NCBI GenBank assembly: GCA_963849885.1
Contig: CAWKIV010000020.1
Coordinates: forward strand, 124,001-188,000
Source of the DNA: CADCTP01 sp963849885
GTDB lineage: Bacteria > Actinomycetota > Actinomycetes > Mycobacteriales > CADCTP01
Direction of reading: 5' to 3'
DNA length: 64,000 bases
Numbering within the stretch: position 1 is the first letter of the stretch; each line of letters begins with the position of its first letter. Shown piece by piece: positions 48,462 through 56,928 of this stretch. Both the position numbers and the translations under genes were made by a program. The notes below the pieces were generated by a model. That model worked only from the letters and a program-made list of their open reading frames with translations. It did no database searches and was not told the DNA's origin.

Positions 48462-49775
48462 GTGAGAACGACGGTTCCGGCGGCCGCATCAGCGGCGGAG
48501 CTGCCGGACCGGTCCGGCCACCCGCTGCGGTCCGTGCTGCGCGGCGCCGACTTCCGCCGGCTGTACGGGACCCGGCTGGCCAGCCAGTGCGCCGACGGCG
48601 TCTTCCAGGCCAGCCTGGCCGGGGCGGTGCTGTTCAACCCGGAGCGGGCCGCCGACCCGGCCGCGATCGCGGCCGCCTTCGCCACCCTGCTGCTGCCGTA
48701 CTCGGTGGTCGGCCCGTTCGCCGGGGTGCTGCTGGACCGCTGGCGCCGGCAGCGGGTGCTGGTCGCCACCAACCTCTTCCGCTGCCTGGCGGTGGCCCTG
48801 GTCGCCGTGGAGATCGCCATCGGCACCTCGGGGGCGCTGTTCTACGGCACCGCGCTGGTGGTCATCTCGGTCAACCGGTTCTTCCTGGCCGCGCTGTCCG
48901 CCTCGCTGCCGCACGTCGTCAGCCGGGAGACGCTGGTGACCGCGAACGCGCTGGCCACCACCAGCGGCACGGTGGTGGCGCTGCTCGGCGGCGGGATCGC
49001 GCTCGGGCTGCGCGAGCTGGTCGGCTCCGGCAACGTCGGCTACGCGCTGGTCGCGTTCGGCTCGGCCCTCGGCTACGCCGGCTCGGCCTGGGCGGCCACC
49101 GGCTTCGGCAAGGACCTGCTCGGGCCCGACGACGTGGAGCGGTCGCACCGGGAGACCGCCGGCGACGTGGCCCGCGGGCTGGTCGCCGGCGCCCGGCACG
49201 TGGCCGAGCTGCGACCGGTGGCCTCCGCGCTGGCCGCGATCGCCGCGCACCGGTTCTTCTACGGGCTGTCCTTCATGTCCGTGCTGCTGCTCTACCGCAA
49301 CTACTTCGTCGACCACGGCTTCTTCCAGGCCGAGCTGGCCGGGCTGGGCCAGGTCTTCGCGGCCAGCGGGCTGGGCGTGCTGGTCGCCGCCGCGATCACC
49401 CCGGCGGTGGTGCGCCGGATCGGCAAGCCGGCCTGGATCGCCGCCCTCTTCGCGCTCGCCGCGGTCACCGAGCTGGCCCTCGGGCTGCTGTTCACCATGC
49501 CGACGCTGCTGCCGGCCGCCTTCCTGCTGTCGATCGCCGCCCAGGGCTCCAAGATCAGCGTGGACACGCTGGTGCAGGAGGGCGTGGAGGACGACTACCG
49601 CGGGCGGGTCTTCTCCTTCTACGACACGCTGTTCAACATCACCTTCGTGGCCGCCGCGGTGGTCGGCTCGATGATCCTGCCGGAGTCCGGCAAGTCGTAC
49701 GCGGTGGTGGTGCTGATCGCGGTCGGCTACGCGGTCACCGCCGCCGGCTACCGGCTGGCCACCCGTAAAGTCTGA
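48462..49775 (+). CDS. MFS transporter
   Basis: 437 residues with about 11-12 transmembrane helices. First loop motif VVGPFAGVLLDRWRRQRVLV is the MFS motif A (G-x3-D-R-x-R-R-x-x-V). The protein resembles MFS_1/MFS_3-type exporters; substrate not indicated. Start GTG 48462 by promoter spacing. It is followed 4 bases later by the LURP-one gene, whose own -10 lies in this gene's last codons. Confidence 0.85.
   Translation: MRTTVPAAASAAELPDRSGHPLRSVLRGADFRRLYGTRLASQCADGVFQASLAGAVLFNPERAADPAAIAAAFATLLLPYSVVGPFAGVLLDRWRRQRVLVATNLFRCLAVALVAVEIAIGTSGALFYGTALVVISVNRFFLAALSASLPHVVSRETLVTANALATTSGTVVALLGGGIALGLRELVGSGNVGYALVAFGSALGYAGSAWAATGFGKDLLGPDDVERSHRETAGDVARGLVAGARHVAELRPVASALAAIAAHRFFYGLSFMSVLLLYRNYFVDHGFFQAELAGLGQVFAASGLGVLVAAAITPAVVRRIGKPAWIAALFALAAVTELALGLLFTMPTLLPAAFLLSIAAQGSKISVDTLVQEGVEDDYRGRVFSFYDTLFNITFVAAAVVGSMILPESGKSYAVVVLIAVGYAVTAAGYRLATRKV
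49766..49771 (+). promoter_or_regulatory. -10 element TAAAGT, near-leaderless start at 49780
   Basis: TAAAGT followed by 8 bases and the ATG of the LURP-one gene, inside the end of the MFS gene. Confidence 0.4.
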
Positions 49776-49779
49776 GCCC

Positions 49780-50412
49780 ATGCAGCCTGCGTACGACCCG
49801 CTCGGCCGCCTGGCGGGGTTGGACCGCTTCTTCGTCCAGCAGAAGTTCGCCCCGATCGCGAACATCTACCGGATCTCCACGGTCGGCCCGGACGGCAACG
49901 CCGGCGAGCCGCTCGCCTTCGTCCGGCAGAAGCGGATGAAGATCCGCGAGCAGGTCGACTTCTTCACCGACGAGTCGCAGACCGTGCCGCTGCTGCGGCT
50001 GCGGGGGCGGAAGGTCTTCGAGTTCCGCGGGATGACCGACGTGCTGCTGCCCGACGGCGACCAGCTGCTCGGCACGCTGCGGAAGAACTTCGCCAAGTCG
50101 CTGGTGCGCTCGTCCTGGTCGGTGCTCGACCCGGCCGGCCGCGAGGTGGCCACCGCCCGCGAGCGGAGCATGTTCTTCGCGGTGCTGCGCCGGGTGTGGG
50201 CGCTGGTGCCGTTCGTCGGCGACATCCCCTACTTCATCCCGTTCCACTTCGAGATCCACGGCCCGGACGGCCGGCTGCTGGGGACGTACGAACGGCGCTG
50301 GGCGCTGCGCGACCGCTACCTGCTGGACCTGTCCGGCGACCCGCAGCGCTGGCTGGACCGCCGCGTGATGATGGCCTTCACCGTCGCCCTCGACGCCCTG
50401 CAGGACCGGTAG
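49780..50412 (+). CDS. LURP-one / tubby-like (scramblase-related) protein
   Basis: 210 residues. A predominantly beta protein with the tubby/LURP-one arrangement: DRFFVQQKFAPIANIYRIST, LAFVRQKRMKIREQVDFFTD, LLRLRGRKVFEFRGMTDVLL, GTLRKNFAKSLVRSSWSVLD and a C-terminal hydrophobic helix region (VPFVGDIPYFIPFHFEI). Related folds occur in phospholipid scramblases; bacterial function unknown. Its stop is one base from the convergent CCA transferase stop. Confidence 0.78.
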   Translation: MQPAYDPLGRLAGLDRFFVQQKFAPIANIYRISTVGPDGNAGEPLAFVRQKRMKIREQVDFFTDESQTVPLLRLRGRKVFEFRGMTDVLLPDGDQLLGTLRKNFAKSLVRSSWSVLDPAGREVATARERSMFFAVLRRVWALVPFVGDIPYFIPFHFEIHGPDGRLLGTYERRWALRDRYLLDLSGDPQRWLDRRVMMAFTVALDALQDR

Positions 50413-50413
50413 C

Positions 50414-51817
50414 TCACAGGCCCTGGTCGGCGGCCCAGCGGCGGAGCTCGGCGACGGCCTCGTCGTGGGCGAGCGGGCCGCGGTCGAGGCGGAGCTCCTT
50501 GAGGTGCCGCCAGGCCTGGCCGACCAGCGGCCCCGGCGGCAGGCCGAGCAGCTCCATGATCTCGTTGCCGTCCAGGTCGGGCCGGACCGCGCGCAGGTCC
50601 TCGTCGGCCCGGATCCGGTCGATCCGCCCCTCCAGCGCGTCGTACGACCGGGCCAGCGCCGCCGCCCGCCGCCGGTTGCGGGTGGTGCAGTCGGACCGGA
50701 CCAGCTTGTGCAGCCGGTCCAGCAGCGGGCCGGCGTCGGTGACGTAGCGGCGGACCGCGGAGTCGGTCCACTCGCCCCGGCCGTAGCCGTGGAAGCGCAG
50801 GTGCAGCAGGGTCAGCCGGGCGACGTCCTCGACCACGTCCTTCGGATACTTCAGCGCCCGCAGCCGGGCCCGCACCAGCTTCGCGCCGACCACCTCGTGG
50901 TGGTGGAAGGAGACGCCGCCGCCGGTCTCGTGCCGCCGGGTCGCCGGCTTGCCGATGTCGTGCAGCACCGCGGCCAGCCGGAGCACCAGGTCCGGCTCGC
51001 CGCCCTCCAGCGCGATGGCCTGGTCCAGCACGGTCAGCGAGTGCACGTAGACGTCCTTGTGCTGGTGGTGCTCGTCGATCTCCATCCGCAGCGCCGGCAG
51101 CTCGGGCAGCACCACGTCGGCCAGCCCGGTGTCGACCAGCAGCTCCAGACCGCGGCGGGGGTGGGCGCCGAGCAGCAGCTTGGACAGCTCCGCCTGCACC
51201 CGCTCGGCGGTGATCCGGCCGAGGTCGGCCGCCTGCGCGGTCATCGCCGCGGTCAGCTCCGCGGTCGGGGTCACCCCGAGCTGGGCCACGAAGCGGGCCG
51301 CCCGCAGCATCCGCAGCGGGTCGTCGGCGAACGACTCGGCCGGGTCCGCCGGCGTGCGCAGCGCCCCGGTGGCCAGGTCGCGCAGCCCCCCGTACGGGTC
51401 GGCGAAGACCCGGCCGGGCACGGACAGGGCCATCGCGTTCATGGTGAAGTCGCGCCGGCGCAGGTCGTCGGCCAGCGAGTCGCCGTACCGGACCTCGGGG
51501 TTGCGGCTGACCCGGTCGTACCGGTCGGCCCGGAAGGTGGTGATCTCGCAGTGCACCCCGCGCACCCGGGCGCCGATCGTGCCGAAGTCGATGCCGGTGG
51601 TCCAGGTCGCCTCGGCCACCGGCGTGACCAGCTCCAGCACGGTCTCCGGGTGGGCGTCGGTGGCGAAGTCGATGTCGTTGTCGGCGTCGCCCCGACCCAG
51701 CAGCGCGTCCCGCACCCAGCCGCCGACGAGGTGCAGCTCGTGCCCGGCCCGCGCGAAGAGGCCACCGAGCAGGTCGGCGGGCTCGGGCACCGGCACGAGG
51801 TCGGCGGGGGACGTCAC
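50414..51817 (-). CDS. cca: CCA tRNA nucleotidyltransferase
   Basis: 467 residues from GTG 51817 (AGGGG 5 bases upstream; GTG 51859 is a longer alternative). Adds or repairs the 3' CCA of tRNAs. Class II head domain LVGGWVRDALLGRGDADNDI, DFATDAHPETVLELV (D-x-D metal site), RRDFTMNAMALSVPG, DPLRMLRAARFVAQLG, and a C-terminal HD domain with LRLAAVLHDIGKPATRRHET, FHHHEVVGAKLVRARLRALK. The HD domain is found in many actinobacterial versions (PcnA-like). Divergent from the NUDIX gene, as is usual in this cluster. Confidence 0.94.
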   Translation of the reverse strand: MTSPADLVPVPEPADLLGGLFARAGHELHLVGGWVRDALLGRGDADNDIDFATDAHPETVLELVTPVAEATWTTGIDFGTIGARVRGVHCEITTFRADRYDRVSRNPEVRYGDSLADDLRRRDFTMNAMALSVPGRVFADPYGGLRDLATGALRTPADPAESFADDPLRMLRAARFVAQLGVTPTAELTAAMTAQAADLGRITAERVQAELSKLLLGAHPRRGLELLVDTGLADVVLPELPALRMEIDEHHQHKDVYVHSLTVLDQAIALEGGEPDLVLRLAAVLHDIGKPATRRHETGGGVSFHHHEVVGAKLVRARLRALKYPKDVVEDVARLTLLHLRFHGYGRGEWTDSAVRRYVTDAGPLLDRLHKLVRSDCTTRNRRRAAALARSYDALEGRIDRIRADEDLRAVRPDLDGNEIMELLGLPPGPLVGQAWRHLKELRLDRGPLAHDEAVAELRRWAADQGL

Positions 51818-51890
51818 GGCGGCCCCTGACAAGGGAGGGCTGTGCACGGTCGGGGACACGACCGCCGAGGGTACCGAGGCCGCGGCGGCT

Positions 51891-51896
51891 TACGAT
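51891..51896 (+). promoter_or_regulatory. -10 element TACGAT, leaderless start at 51903
   Basis: TACGAT followed by CGGACC and the ATG of the NUDIX gene; it likely drives NUDIX-DUF6049-murJ. Confidence 0.5.
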
Positions 51897-51902
51897 CGGA
51901 CC

Positions 51903-52358
51903 ATGCCACGCCCTCGCCGCTCCCGGGTCCGCCGGGTCGACGAGACCTCGGCCGGCGGGCTGGTCGTGGACGAGGCGGCCGGCACGGTGGTGGGCGCCCT
52001 GATCGGCCGGCGGGACCGGCGCGGCCGGCTGCTCTGGTCGCTGCCGAAGGGCCACATCGAGGCCGGGGAGAGCGCCGAGCAGGCCGCCGTCCGGGAGGTC
52101 GCCGAGGAGACCGGCATCGCCGGGCGGATCATCGGCCGGCTGGGCACCATCGACTTCTGGTTCATGGCCGACGGGCGGCGGGTGCACAAGACCGTGCACC
52201 ACTTCCTGCTCCGGGCGGAGGGCGGCGAGCTGTCCGACTCGGACGTCGAGGTCGCGGCCGTCGCCTGGGTGCCGCTGGAGGAGCTGAGCACCCGCCTGGC
52301 GTACGAGGACGAGCGGGCGCTGGTCGCCCGGGCCCCGGAGCTGCTCGACCGTGTCTGA
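51903..52358 (+). CDS. NUDIX hydrolase
   Basis: 151 residues with an intact Nudix box GHIEAGESAEQAAVREVAEE TGI (G-x5-E-x7-REV-x-EE-x-G). N-terminal basic stretch MPRPRRSRVRRVDETSAGGL. It cleaves a nucleoside diphosphate linked to another group; substrate unknown. First gene of the unit leading to murJ: the DUF6049 start overlaps its stop by 8 bases. Confidence 0.92.
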   Translation: MPRPRRSRVRRVDETSAGGLVVDEAAGTVVGALIGRRDRRGRLLWSLPKGHIEAGESAEQAAVREVAEETGIAGRIIGRLGTIDFWFMADGRRVHKTVHHFLLRAEGGELSDSDVEVAAVAWVPLEELSTRLAYEDERALVARAPELLDRV

Positions 52359-54525
52359 CCGATGGCGGCGAGCGCCGGGAAGCCTGCGCCGCACCGCCGC
52401 CGCGGCCGCCGCGGCCGGCTTCCTGCTGGCCGGGCTGCCGGTCGCGGCCCCGGCCTCGGCCGCCCGCGCGGCCGCCGCGCCGGGCGACCCGCCGGTGTCG
52501 GTGACGCTGCAGAGCCTGGAGCCGCGCGACGTCCGCGCCGACTCGGAGATCCGGGTGACCGCGCTGCTGCGCAACACCGGCGCCGAGGCCACCGGCCCGG
52601 TCACCGTCCGGCTGCGCCGCGGCGCCCTGCTGGACACCCGTGGCGAGCTGCAGGCGGCCGACGACGACCCGCCGCCGACCCGGATCGCCTTCGGCCAGCC
52701 GCAGCCGCTGGAGGACGGGCTGGCCCCCGGCCAGTCCGTCCGGGTGAGCTACCGGACCACCGCGGCCGAGCTCGGCCTCGGCTCCCTCGGGGTCTACCCG
52801 GTGGCGCTCACCGTGCAGTCCACCGAGGACGGCGAGGAGCTCGGCCGGGTGCAGACCCAGCTGCCGTTCTTCCCGGCCGACATCGACACGGCCGGCACCC
52901 GGGTGGCGCTGCTCTGGCCGTTGCTGGACCGGCCGCACCGGCTCACCGGCGCCCCCGTCCCCCGGGTCGCCGGGGCCCGGCCCCCGCCCGAGGTGTTCAC
53001 CGACGACGGGCTGGCCCGATCGGTCGACGGCGGCCGGCTCGACCAGCTGCTGGCCGCGGTCGAGCAGCTGCCCGAGCAGGCCCGGGTCACGCTGGTGGTC
53101 GACCCGGAGACGATCGAGGCGCTGGACCGGATGACCGACGGCTACCGGGTGGTGGCCGGCAGCCGCAGCGAGCCCGGCCGGGGCGGGCCGGCCGCGGAGG
53201 CCTGGCTGGGCCGGCTGCGGGCCGCGGCCGCGCGGCACCTGCTGGTCGCGGTCCCGTACGGGGACCCGGACGTGGTCGCGCTGGAGCGCGGCGGGCTGGA
53301 CGCGCCGGTCCGGCCGCTGCAGCCGCACGTCGACGCGATGGCCCGGGTGCTGGGCAGCCGGCCGTCCACCGACGTGGCCTGGCCGCCGGACGGCGCGCTC
53401 ACCGACTCGGTGCTGGACGAGGCGGTGACCGAGGGGGTCACGGCGGTGGTGGTGAGCCCGGCCTCGCTGCCCGGCGGCCCGTCGCCGGAGTCCGGCCGCA
53501 CCCCCAACGGCGTCTCCCCGCTGCCGGCGCTCGGCGGCCAGGCGATCGGGCTGGTGTCGGATCCGGTGGTGCAGCGGCTGCTGGACGCCGGGGCGGTGAA
53601 GACCGCCCCCGGCGGCGCCCGGCTGGCCGAGCAGCGGCTGCTGGCCGAGCTCGCCATGATCACCGCGGAGCGGCCCAGCGACCCCCGGACGCTGGTGCTG
53701 GCGCCGCCGCGGCGGTGGGACCCGCCGGTGGCGTACGCGCGGGCGCTGGCCGCCGACGTCGCCCAGCTGCCCTGGCTGGCCCCGGTGGACGCGCAGCAGG
53801 CCGCGGCCGACCTGCCGGTGGACCGCGGGCCGCTGGTCTACCCGGCCGCGGCGCGCAAGCGGGAGCTGCCGGCCGCGCAGGTCCGCGAGGTGGCCACCGT
53901 GCAGAAGCTGGTGGCCGACTTCCGCACCGCGCTGGAGGACGCCGACGCCAGCGTCGAGCTGTCGCCGTACTCGGACGCGCTGCGCCGGGCCGGCTCGGCG
54001 GCCTGGCGGACCGACCCGCGGGCCGGCGCCGCCTTCACCGCCCGGCTGCACCGCCAGATCATCGCGCTGCGCCGGCAGGTGACGATGAGCTCGCCGGCCA
54101 CCGGCGACTACACGCTCGCGTCGGCGGACAGCCCGCTGCTGCTCACCCTGGAAAACCGGCTGGACTTCCCGGTCGCGGTCCGGGTGAAGCTGACCACCCC
54201 GCCCGGCTTCGCGACGGCCGACGTCGGCGTGGTCCGGATCCCGGCCGGGGACAAGCGGACCATCCGGGTGCCGGCCACGGTGCAGCGGACCGGCACCTTC
54301 ACCGTCCGCGGGCAGCTGACCACGCCCGGGCAGGGTCCGCTCGGGCAGGAGATCACGCTGAGCGTGCGCAGCACCGCGTACGGGGGGCTGGCGCTGGGCA
54401 TCACCGGGCTGGCGTTCGCGGTGCTGGTCGGCGCGGTGCTGGTGCGGCTGGTGCGCCGGCTGCGCGGCCGGCCGGACGCGGCGCCGGTGGCCGCCGGCAG
54501 CCCGGCCGACCGGAGCCGCCCGTGA
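52351..54525 (+). CDS. DUF6049 family secreted, membrane-anchored protein
   Basis: 724 residues: Sec signal peptide (residues about 13-37, LRRTAAAAAAAGFLLAGLPV, ending APASA), an N-terminal Ig-like domain (LRNTGAEATGPVTVRLRRGA), a long alpha/beta extracellular region (ARVTLVVDPETIEALDRMTD, HLLVAVPYGDPDVVALERGG, DVAWPPDGALTDSVLDEAV) resembling a polysaccharide-deacetylase-like barrel without metal ligands that I can point to, a second Ig-like domain and a C-terminal membrane helix (LALGITGLAFAVLVGAVLV). The family is found beside murJ in actinobacteria and is probably part of cell-wall synthesis or its control. Confidence 0.88.
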   Translation: MSDRWRRAPGSLRRTAAAAAAAGFLLAGLPVAAPASAARAAAAPGDPPVSVTLQSLEPRDVRADSEIRVTALLRNTGAEATGPVTVRLRRGALLDTRGELQAADDDPPPTRIAFGQPQPLEDGLAPGQSVRVSYRTTAAELGLGSLGVYPVALTVQSTEDGEELGRVQTQLPFFPADIDTAGTRVALLWPLLDRPHRLTGAPVPRVAGARPPPEVFTDDGLARSVDGGRLDQLLAAVEQLPEQARVTLVVDPETIEALDRMTDGYRVVAGSRSEPGRGGPAAEAWLGRLRAAAARHLLVAVPYGDPDVVALERGGLDAPVRPLQPHVDAMARVLGSRPSTDVAWPPDGALTDSVLDEAVTEGVTAVVVSPASLPGGPSPESGRTPNGVSPLPALGGQAIGLVSDPVVQRLLDAGAVKTAPGGARLAEQRLLAELAMITAERPSDPRTLVLAPPRRWDPPVAYARALAADVAQLPWLAPVDAQQAAADLPVDRGPLVYPAAARKRELPAAQVREVATVQKLVADFRTALEDADASVELSPYSDALRRAGSAAWRTDPRAGAAFTARLHRQIIALRRQVTMSSPATGDYTLASADSPLLLTLENRLDFPVAVRVKLTTPPGFATADVGVVRIPAGDKRTIRVPATVQRTGTFTVRGQLTTPGQGPLGQEITLSVRSTAYGGLALGITGLAFAVLVGAVLVRLVRRLRGRPDAAPVAAGSPADRSRP

Positions 54526-56285
54526 CCGGCGGCGACGAGCAGACCCGCGAGCTGCCCCGCTTCCCCGCCGACCCGCCGCCGGCGGACCGGCCGGCACCAC
54601 CCCAGGACGAGCAGCTGGGCACGGACGCGCCCGCGGCGGCGACGGAGCCCGGCGGGCCGAGCCTGGGCCGGGCCAGCCGCACCATGGCCATCGCCAGCGC
54701 CGCCTCCCGGCTGACCGGCTTCCTGCGCAGCACCGCCGTGGTCGCCGTGATCGGCGTGCAACTGACCGGCGACGCGTACAACACCGCCAACACGCTGCCC
54801 AACATCGTCTACGAGCTGCTGCTCGGCGGCGTGCTGACCTCGGTGGTGGTGCCGCTGCTGGTCGGCGCGCAGGAGCGGGACGCGGACCGCGGCGAGGCGT
54901 ACACCCAGCGGCTGCTCACCCTGACCCTGGCCGCGCTGGCCGTCGCCACCCTGCTGGCCACCCTGGCCGCCCCGCTGCTCGCCGCCGCGTACACCCCCGG
55001 CGACGACTACCAGACCGAGCTGACCACGTTCCTCGCGTACCTGCTGCTGCCGGAGATCTTCTTCTACGGCCTCGGCGCGATGCTCGGCGCGATCCTCAAC
55101 ACCCGCGGCGTCTTCGGCGCGCCGGCCTGGGCCCCGGTGCTCAACAACGTCGTGGTCATCGCCGTGGCCGGCGTCTTCCTGGTGGTCACCGCGGACTCCG
55201 GCCGGCGGACCACGGAGTCGCTGACCACCGGCGAGGCGCTGCTGCTCGGGATCGGCACCACGGTCGGCATCGTGGCGCAGGCACTGGTGCTGCTGCCGGC
55301 GCTGCGCCGGACCGGCTTCCGCTGGCGGTGGCGGCTGGACCTGCGCGGCTCCCGGCTCGGCGAGGTCGGCCCGCTGGCGCTCTGGGTGCTCGGCTACGTG
55401 GCGGTCAGCCAGGTCGGCTACCTCGTCCAGCTGCGGATCACCAACGCCATCCCGGACTCCGAGCCCGGCACGTCGGTCTTCATCTACGCGAGCCTGCTCT
55501 TCCAGATGCCGTACGGGATCCTCGGCGTCTCGCTGCTGACCGCGCTGATGCCGCGGATGAGCCGGGCCGCCGCCCGCGGCGACCGGGACCGGGTGCTCGC
55601 CGACCTGTCGCTGGGCAGCCGGCTGTCCGCGCTGGCGCTGCTGCCGATCACCGGACTGTTCATGGTGCTCGGCCCGGCGATCGGCACGGTCGTCTTCGGG
55701 CACGGCCGGACGGAGGCGCCGGAGGCGCGCACCGTCGGCGTGGTGCTCGCGGTGGCCGCCTTCGGGCTGGTCCCGTTCGCGATCACCATGCTGCAGCTGC
55801 GGGTCTTCTACGCGGTCAAGGACGCCCGCACCCCGACGATGATCAACGTCGGCATGGTGGCGGCCAAGGTGACGCTCAGCCTGGTCGCCGCGGCGGTGCT
55901 GCCGGACCGGCACGTGGTGGCCGGGATCGCGGTGGCGACCAGCCTGTCGTACGTGCTGGGGGCGGTGCTCGGGGAGGTGCTGCTGCGGCGGCGCTTCGGG
56001 CCGCTGGGCACCGGCCGGGTGCTGCGCGCCGGCGCCGGCTTCCTGGTGCTGTCCGGCCTCGCCACGCTGGCCGCCTGGGGCGTGCTGGTGCTGGTGACGG
56101 GCTGGCTCGGCGTGGGCCCGCTGGCCTCCGCGGTCGCGGTGGTGCTCGGCTCGACGGTCGCGCTCGGCGTGCTGGTCGCGACCACGCTGGTGTGGCGGTC
56201 CAGCGAGCTGGACGACGTGCTGGGTGGCCTGCGCGGCCGGCCGGCGGGCGCCCGGTCCGGCCGGCACCGGGCCGGCGGCGGCTGA
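54522..56285 (+). CDS. murJ: Lipid II flippase MurJ
   Basis: 587 residues, about 14 transmembrane helices (MATE/MVF superfamily), moving lipid II across the membrane for peptidoglycan synthesis. A disordered Pro-rich cytoplasmic N terminus of about 50 residues precedes RTMAIASAASRLTGFLRSTA and TLPNIVYELLLGGVLTSVVV; later PVLNNVVVIAVAGVFLVV, LLFQMPYGILGVSLLTALMP and LRVFYAVKDARTPTMINVGM. GTG 54522 overlaps the DUF6049 stop by 4 bases. It lacks the C-terminal pseudokinase fused to the mycobacterial protein; here that module is a separate gene at 56929. Confidence 0.95.
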   Translation: MTGGDEQTRELPRFPADPPPADRPAPPQDEQLGTDAPAAATEPGGPSLGRASRTMAIASAASRLTGFLRSTAVVAVIGVQLTGDAYNTANTLPNIVYELLLGGVLTSVVVPLLVGAQERDADRGEAYTQRLLTLTLAALAVATLLATLAAPLLAAAYTPGDDYQTELTTFLAYLLLPEIFFYGLGAMLGAILNTRGVFGAPAWAPVLNNVVVIAVAGVFLVVTADSGRRTTESLTTGEALLLGIGTTVGIVAQALVLLPALRRTGFRWRWRLDLRGSRLGEVGPLALWVLGYVAVSQVGYLVQLRITNAIPDSEPGTSVFIYASLLFQMPYGILGVSLLTALMPRMSRAAARGDRDRVLADLSLGSRLSALALLPITGLFMVLGPAIGTVVFGHGRTEAPEARTVGVVLAVAAFGLVPFAITMLQLRVFYAVKDARTPTMINVGMVAAKVTLSLVAAAVLPDRHVVAGIAVATSLSYVLGAVLGEVLLRRRFGPLGTGRVLRAGAGFLVLSGLATLAAWGVLVLVTGWLGVGPLASAVAVVLGSTVALGVLVATTLVWRSSELDDVLGGLRGRPAGARSGRHRAGGG

Positions 56286-56288
56286 GAC

Positions 56289-56795
56289 CTACCAGAGCGT
56301 GCCGGCCGGCGGCGCCACCTCGGCCAGCACCGTGTCCGCGTCCCGCGGGTCGCCGGCCGCGGCGAGCAGCGCGCCGAGCTGCTCGGCCGGCAGCGGCTCG
56401 TGCAGGCCGCGCGGGTCGTAGCGCAGCTGCCCGTCCCGCCGCCGGCGGACCGCGCCGTACGCGACCAGGTCCCCGTACGGCCCCTCGGCGTAGTCCGGGT
56501 CGGGCACGAAGACCCCCCACCGGATCACCCGGTACGGCCGGCCGGCGGCGGAGGTCTCGGCCGCGAGCACCGGCAGCAGCCGGAACGCGGCGGACAGGTC
56601 CTGGGTGCCGCGCTCGGCCGCGAGCGCCGCGTTGATGGTGCGGGAGACCAGGTCGGCGGCCTCCGCGGCCGGCGGCAGCTCCGCGTAGACCGCACCGTCC
56701 CCCGTGCCGAGCAGGTCCAGCACGATCGCGACCGTACGTCGCCGACCGGTCGCCGCGGCGCTCCGACGCGCCGGTCTGTGACCGAAACCTGACAT
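56289..56795 (-). CDS. Hypothetical protein
   Basis: 168 residues, ATG 56795. A compact alpha/beta protein: TVAIVLDLLGTGDGAVYAEL, EAADLVSRTINAALAAERGT, FRLLPVLAAETSAAGRPYRV, IRWGVFVPDPDYAEGPYGDL, and a C-terminal helix-rich part. No membrane segment, no motif I recognise. It ends 3 bases from the murJ stop on the opposite strand and sits between murJ and the pseudokinase gene, separating two functionally linked genes. Confidence 0.6.
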   Translation of the reverse strand: MSGFGHRPARRSAAATGRRRTVAIVLDLLGTGDGAVYAELPPAAEAADLVSRTINAALAAERGTQDLSAAFRLLPVLAAETSAAGRPYRVIRWGVFVPDPDYAEGPYGDLVAYGAVRRRRDGQLRYDPRGLHEPLPAEQLGALLAAAGDPRDADTVLAEVAPPAGTLW

Positions 56796-56928
56796 CCGAT
56801 CCGCGGAAGGGCAACGACGGGAATCCGCCGGACGTCATACGCTGGGTACCGGCCGGTCCCTCGGGAGGGATCGGCGCGACCGGAGGGGGGCGCGCGGCGC
56901 CCGTGTCGAGGGGGAGCGGAGAGGGCCA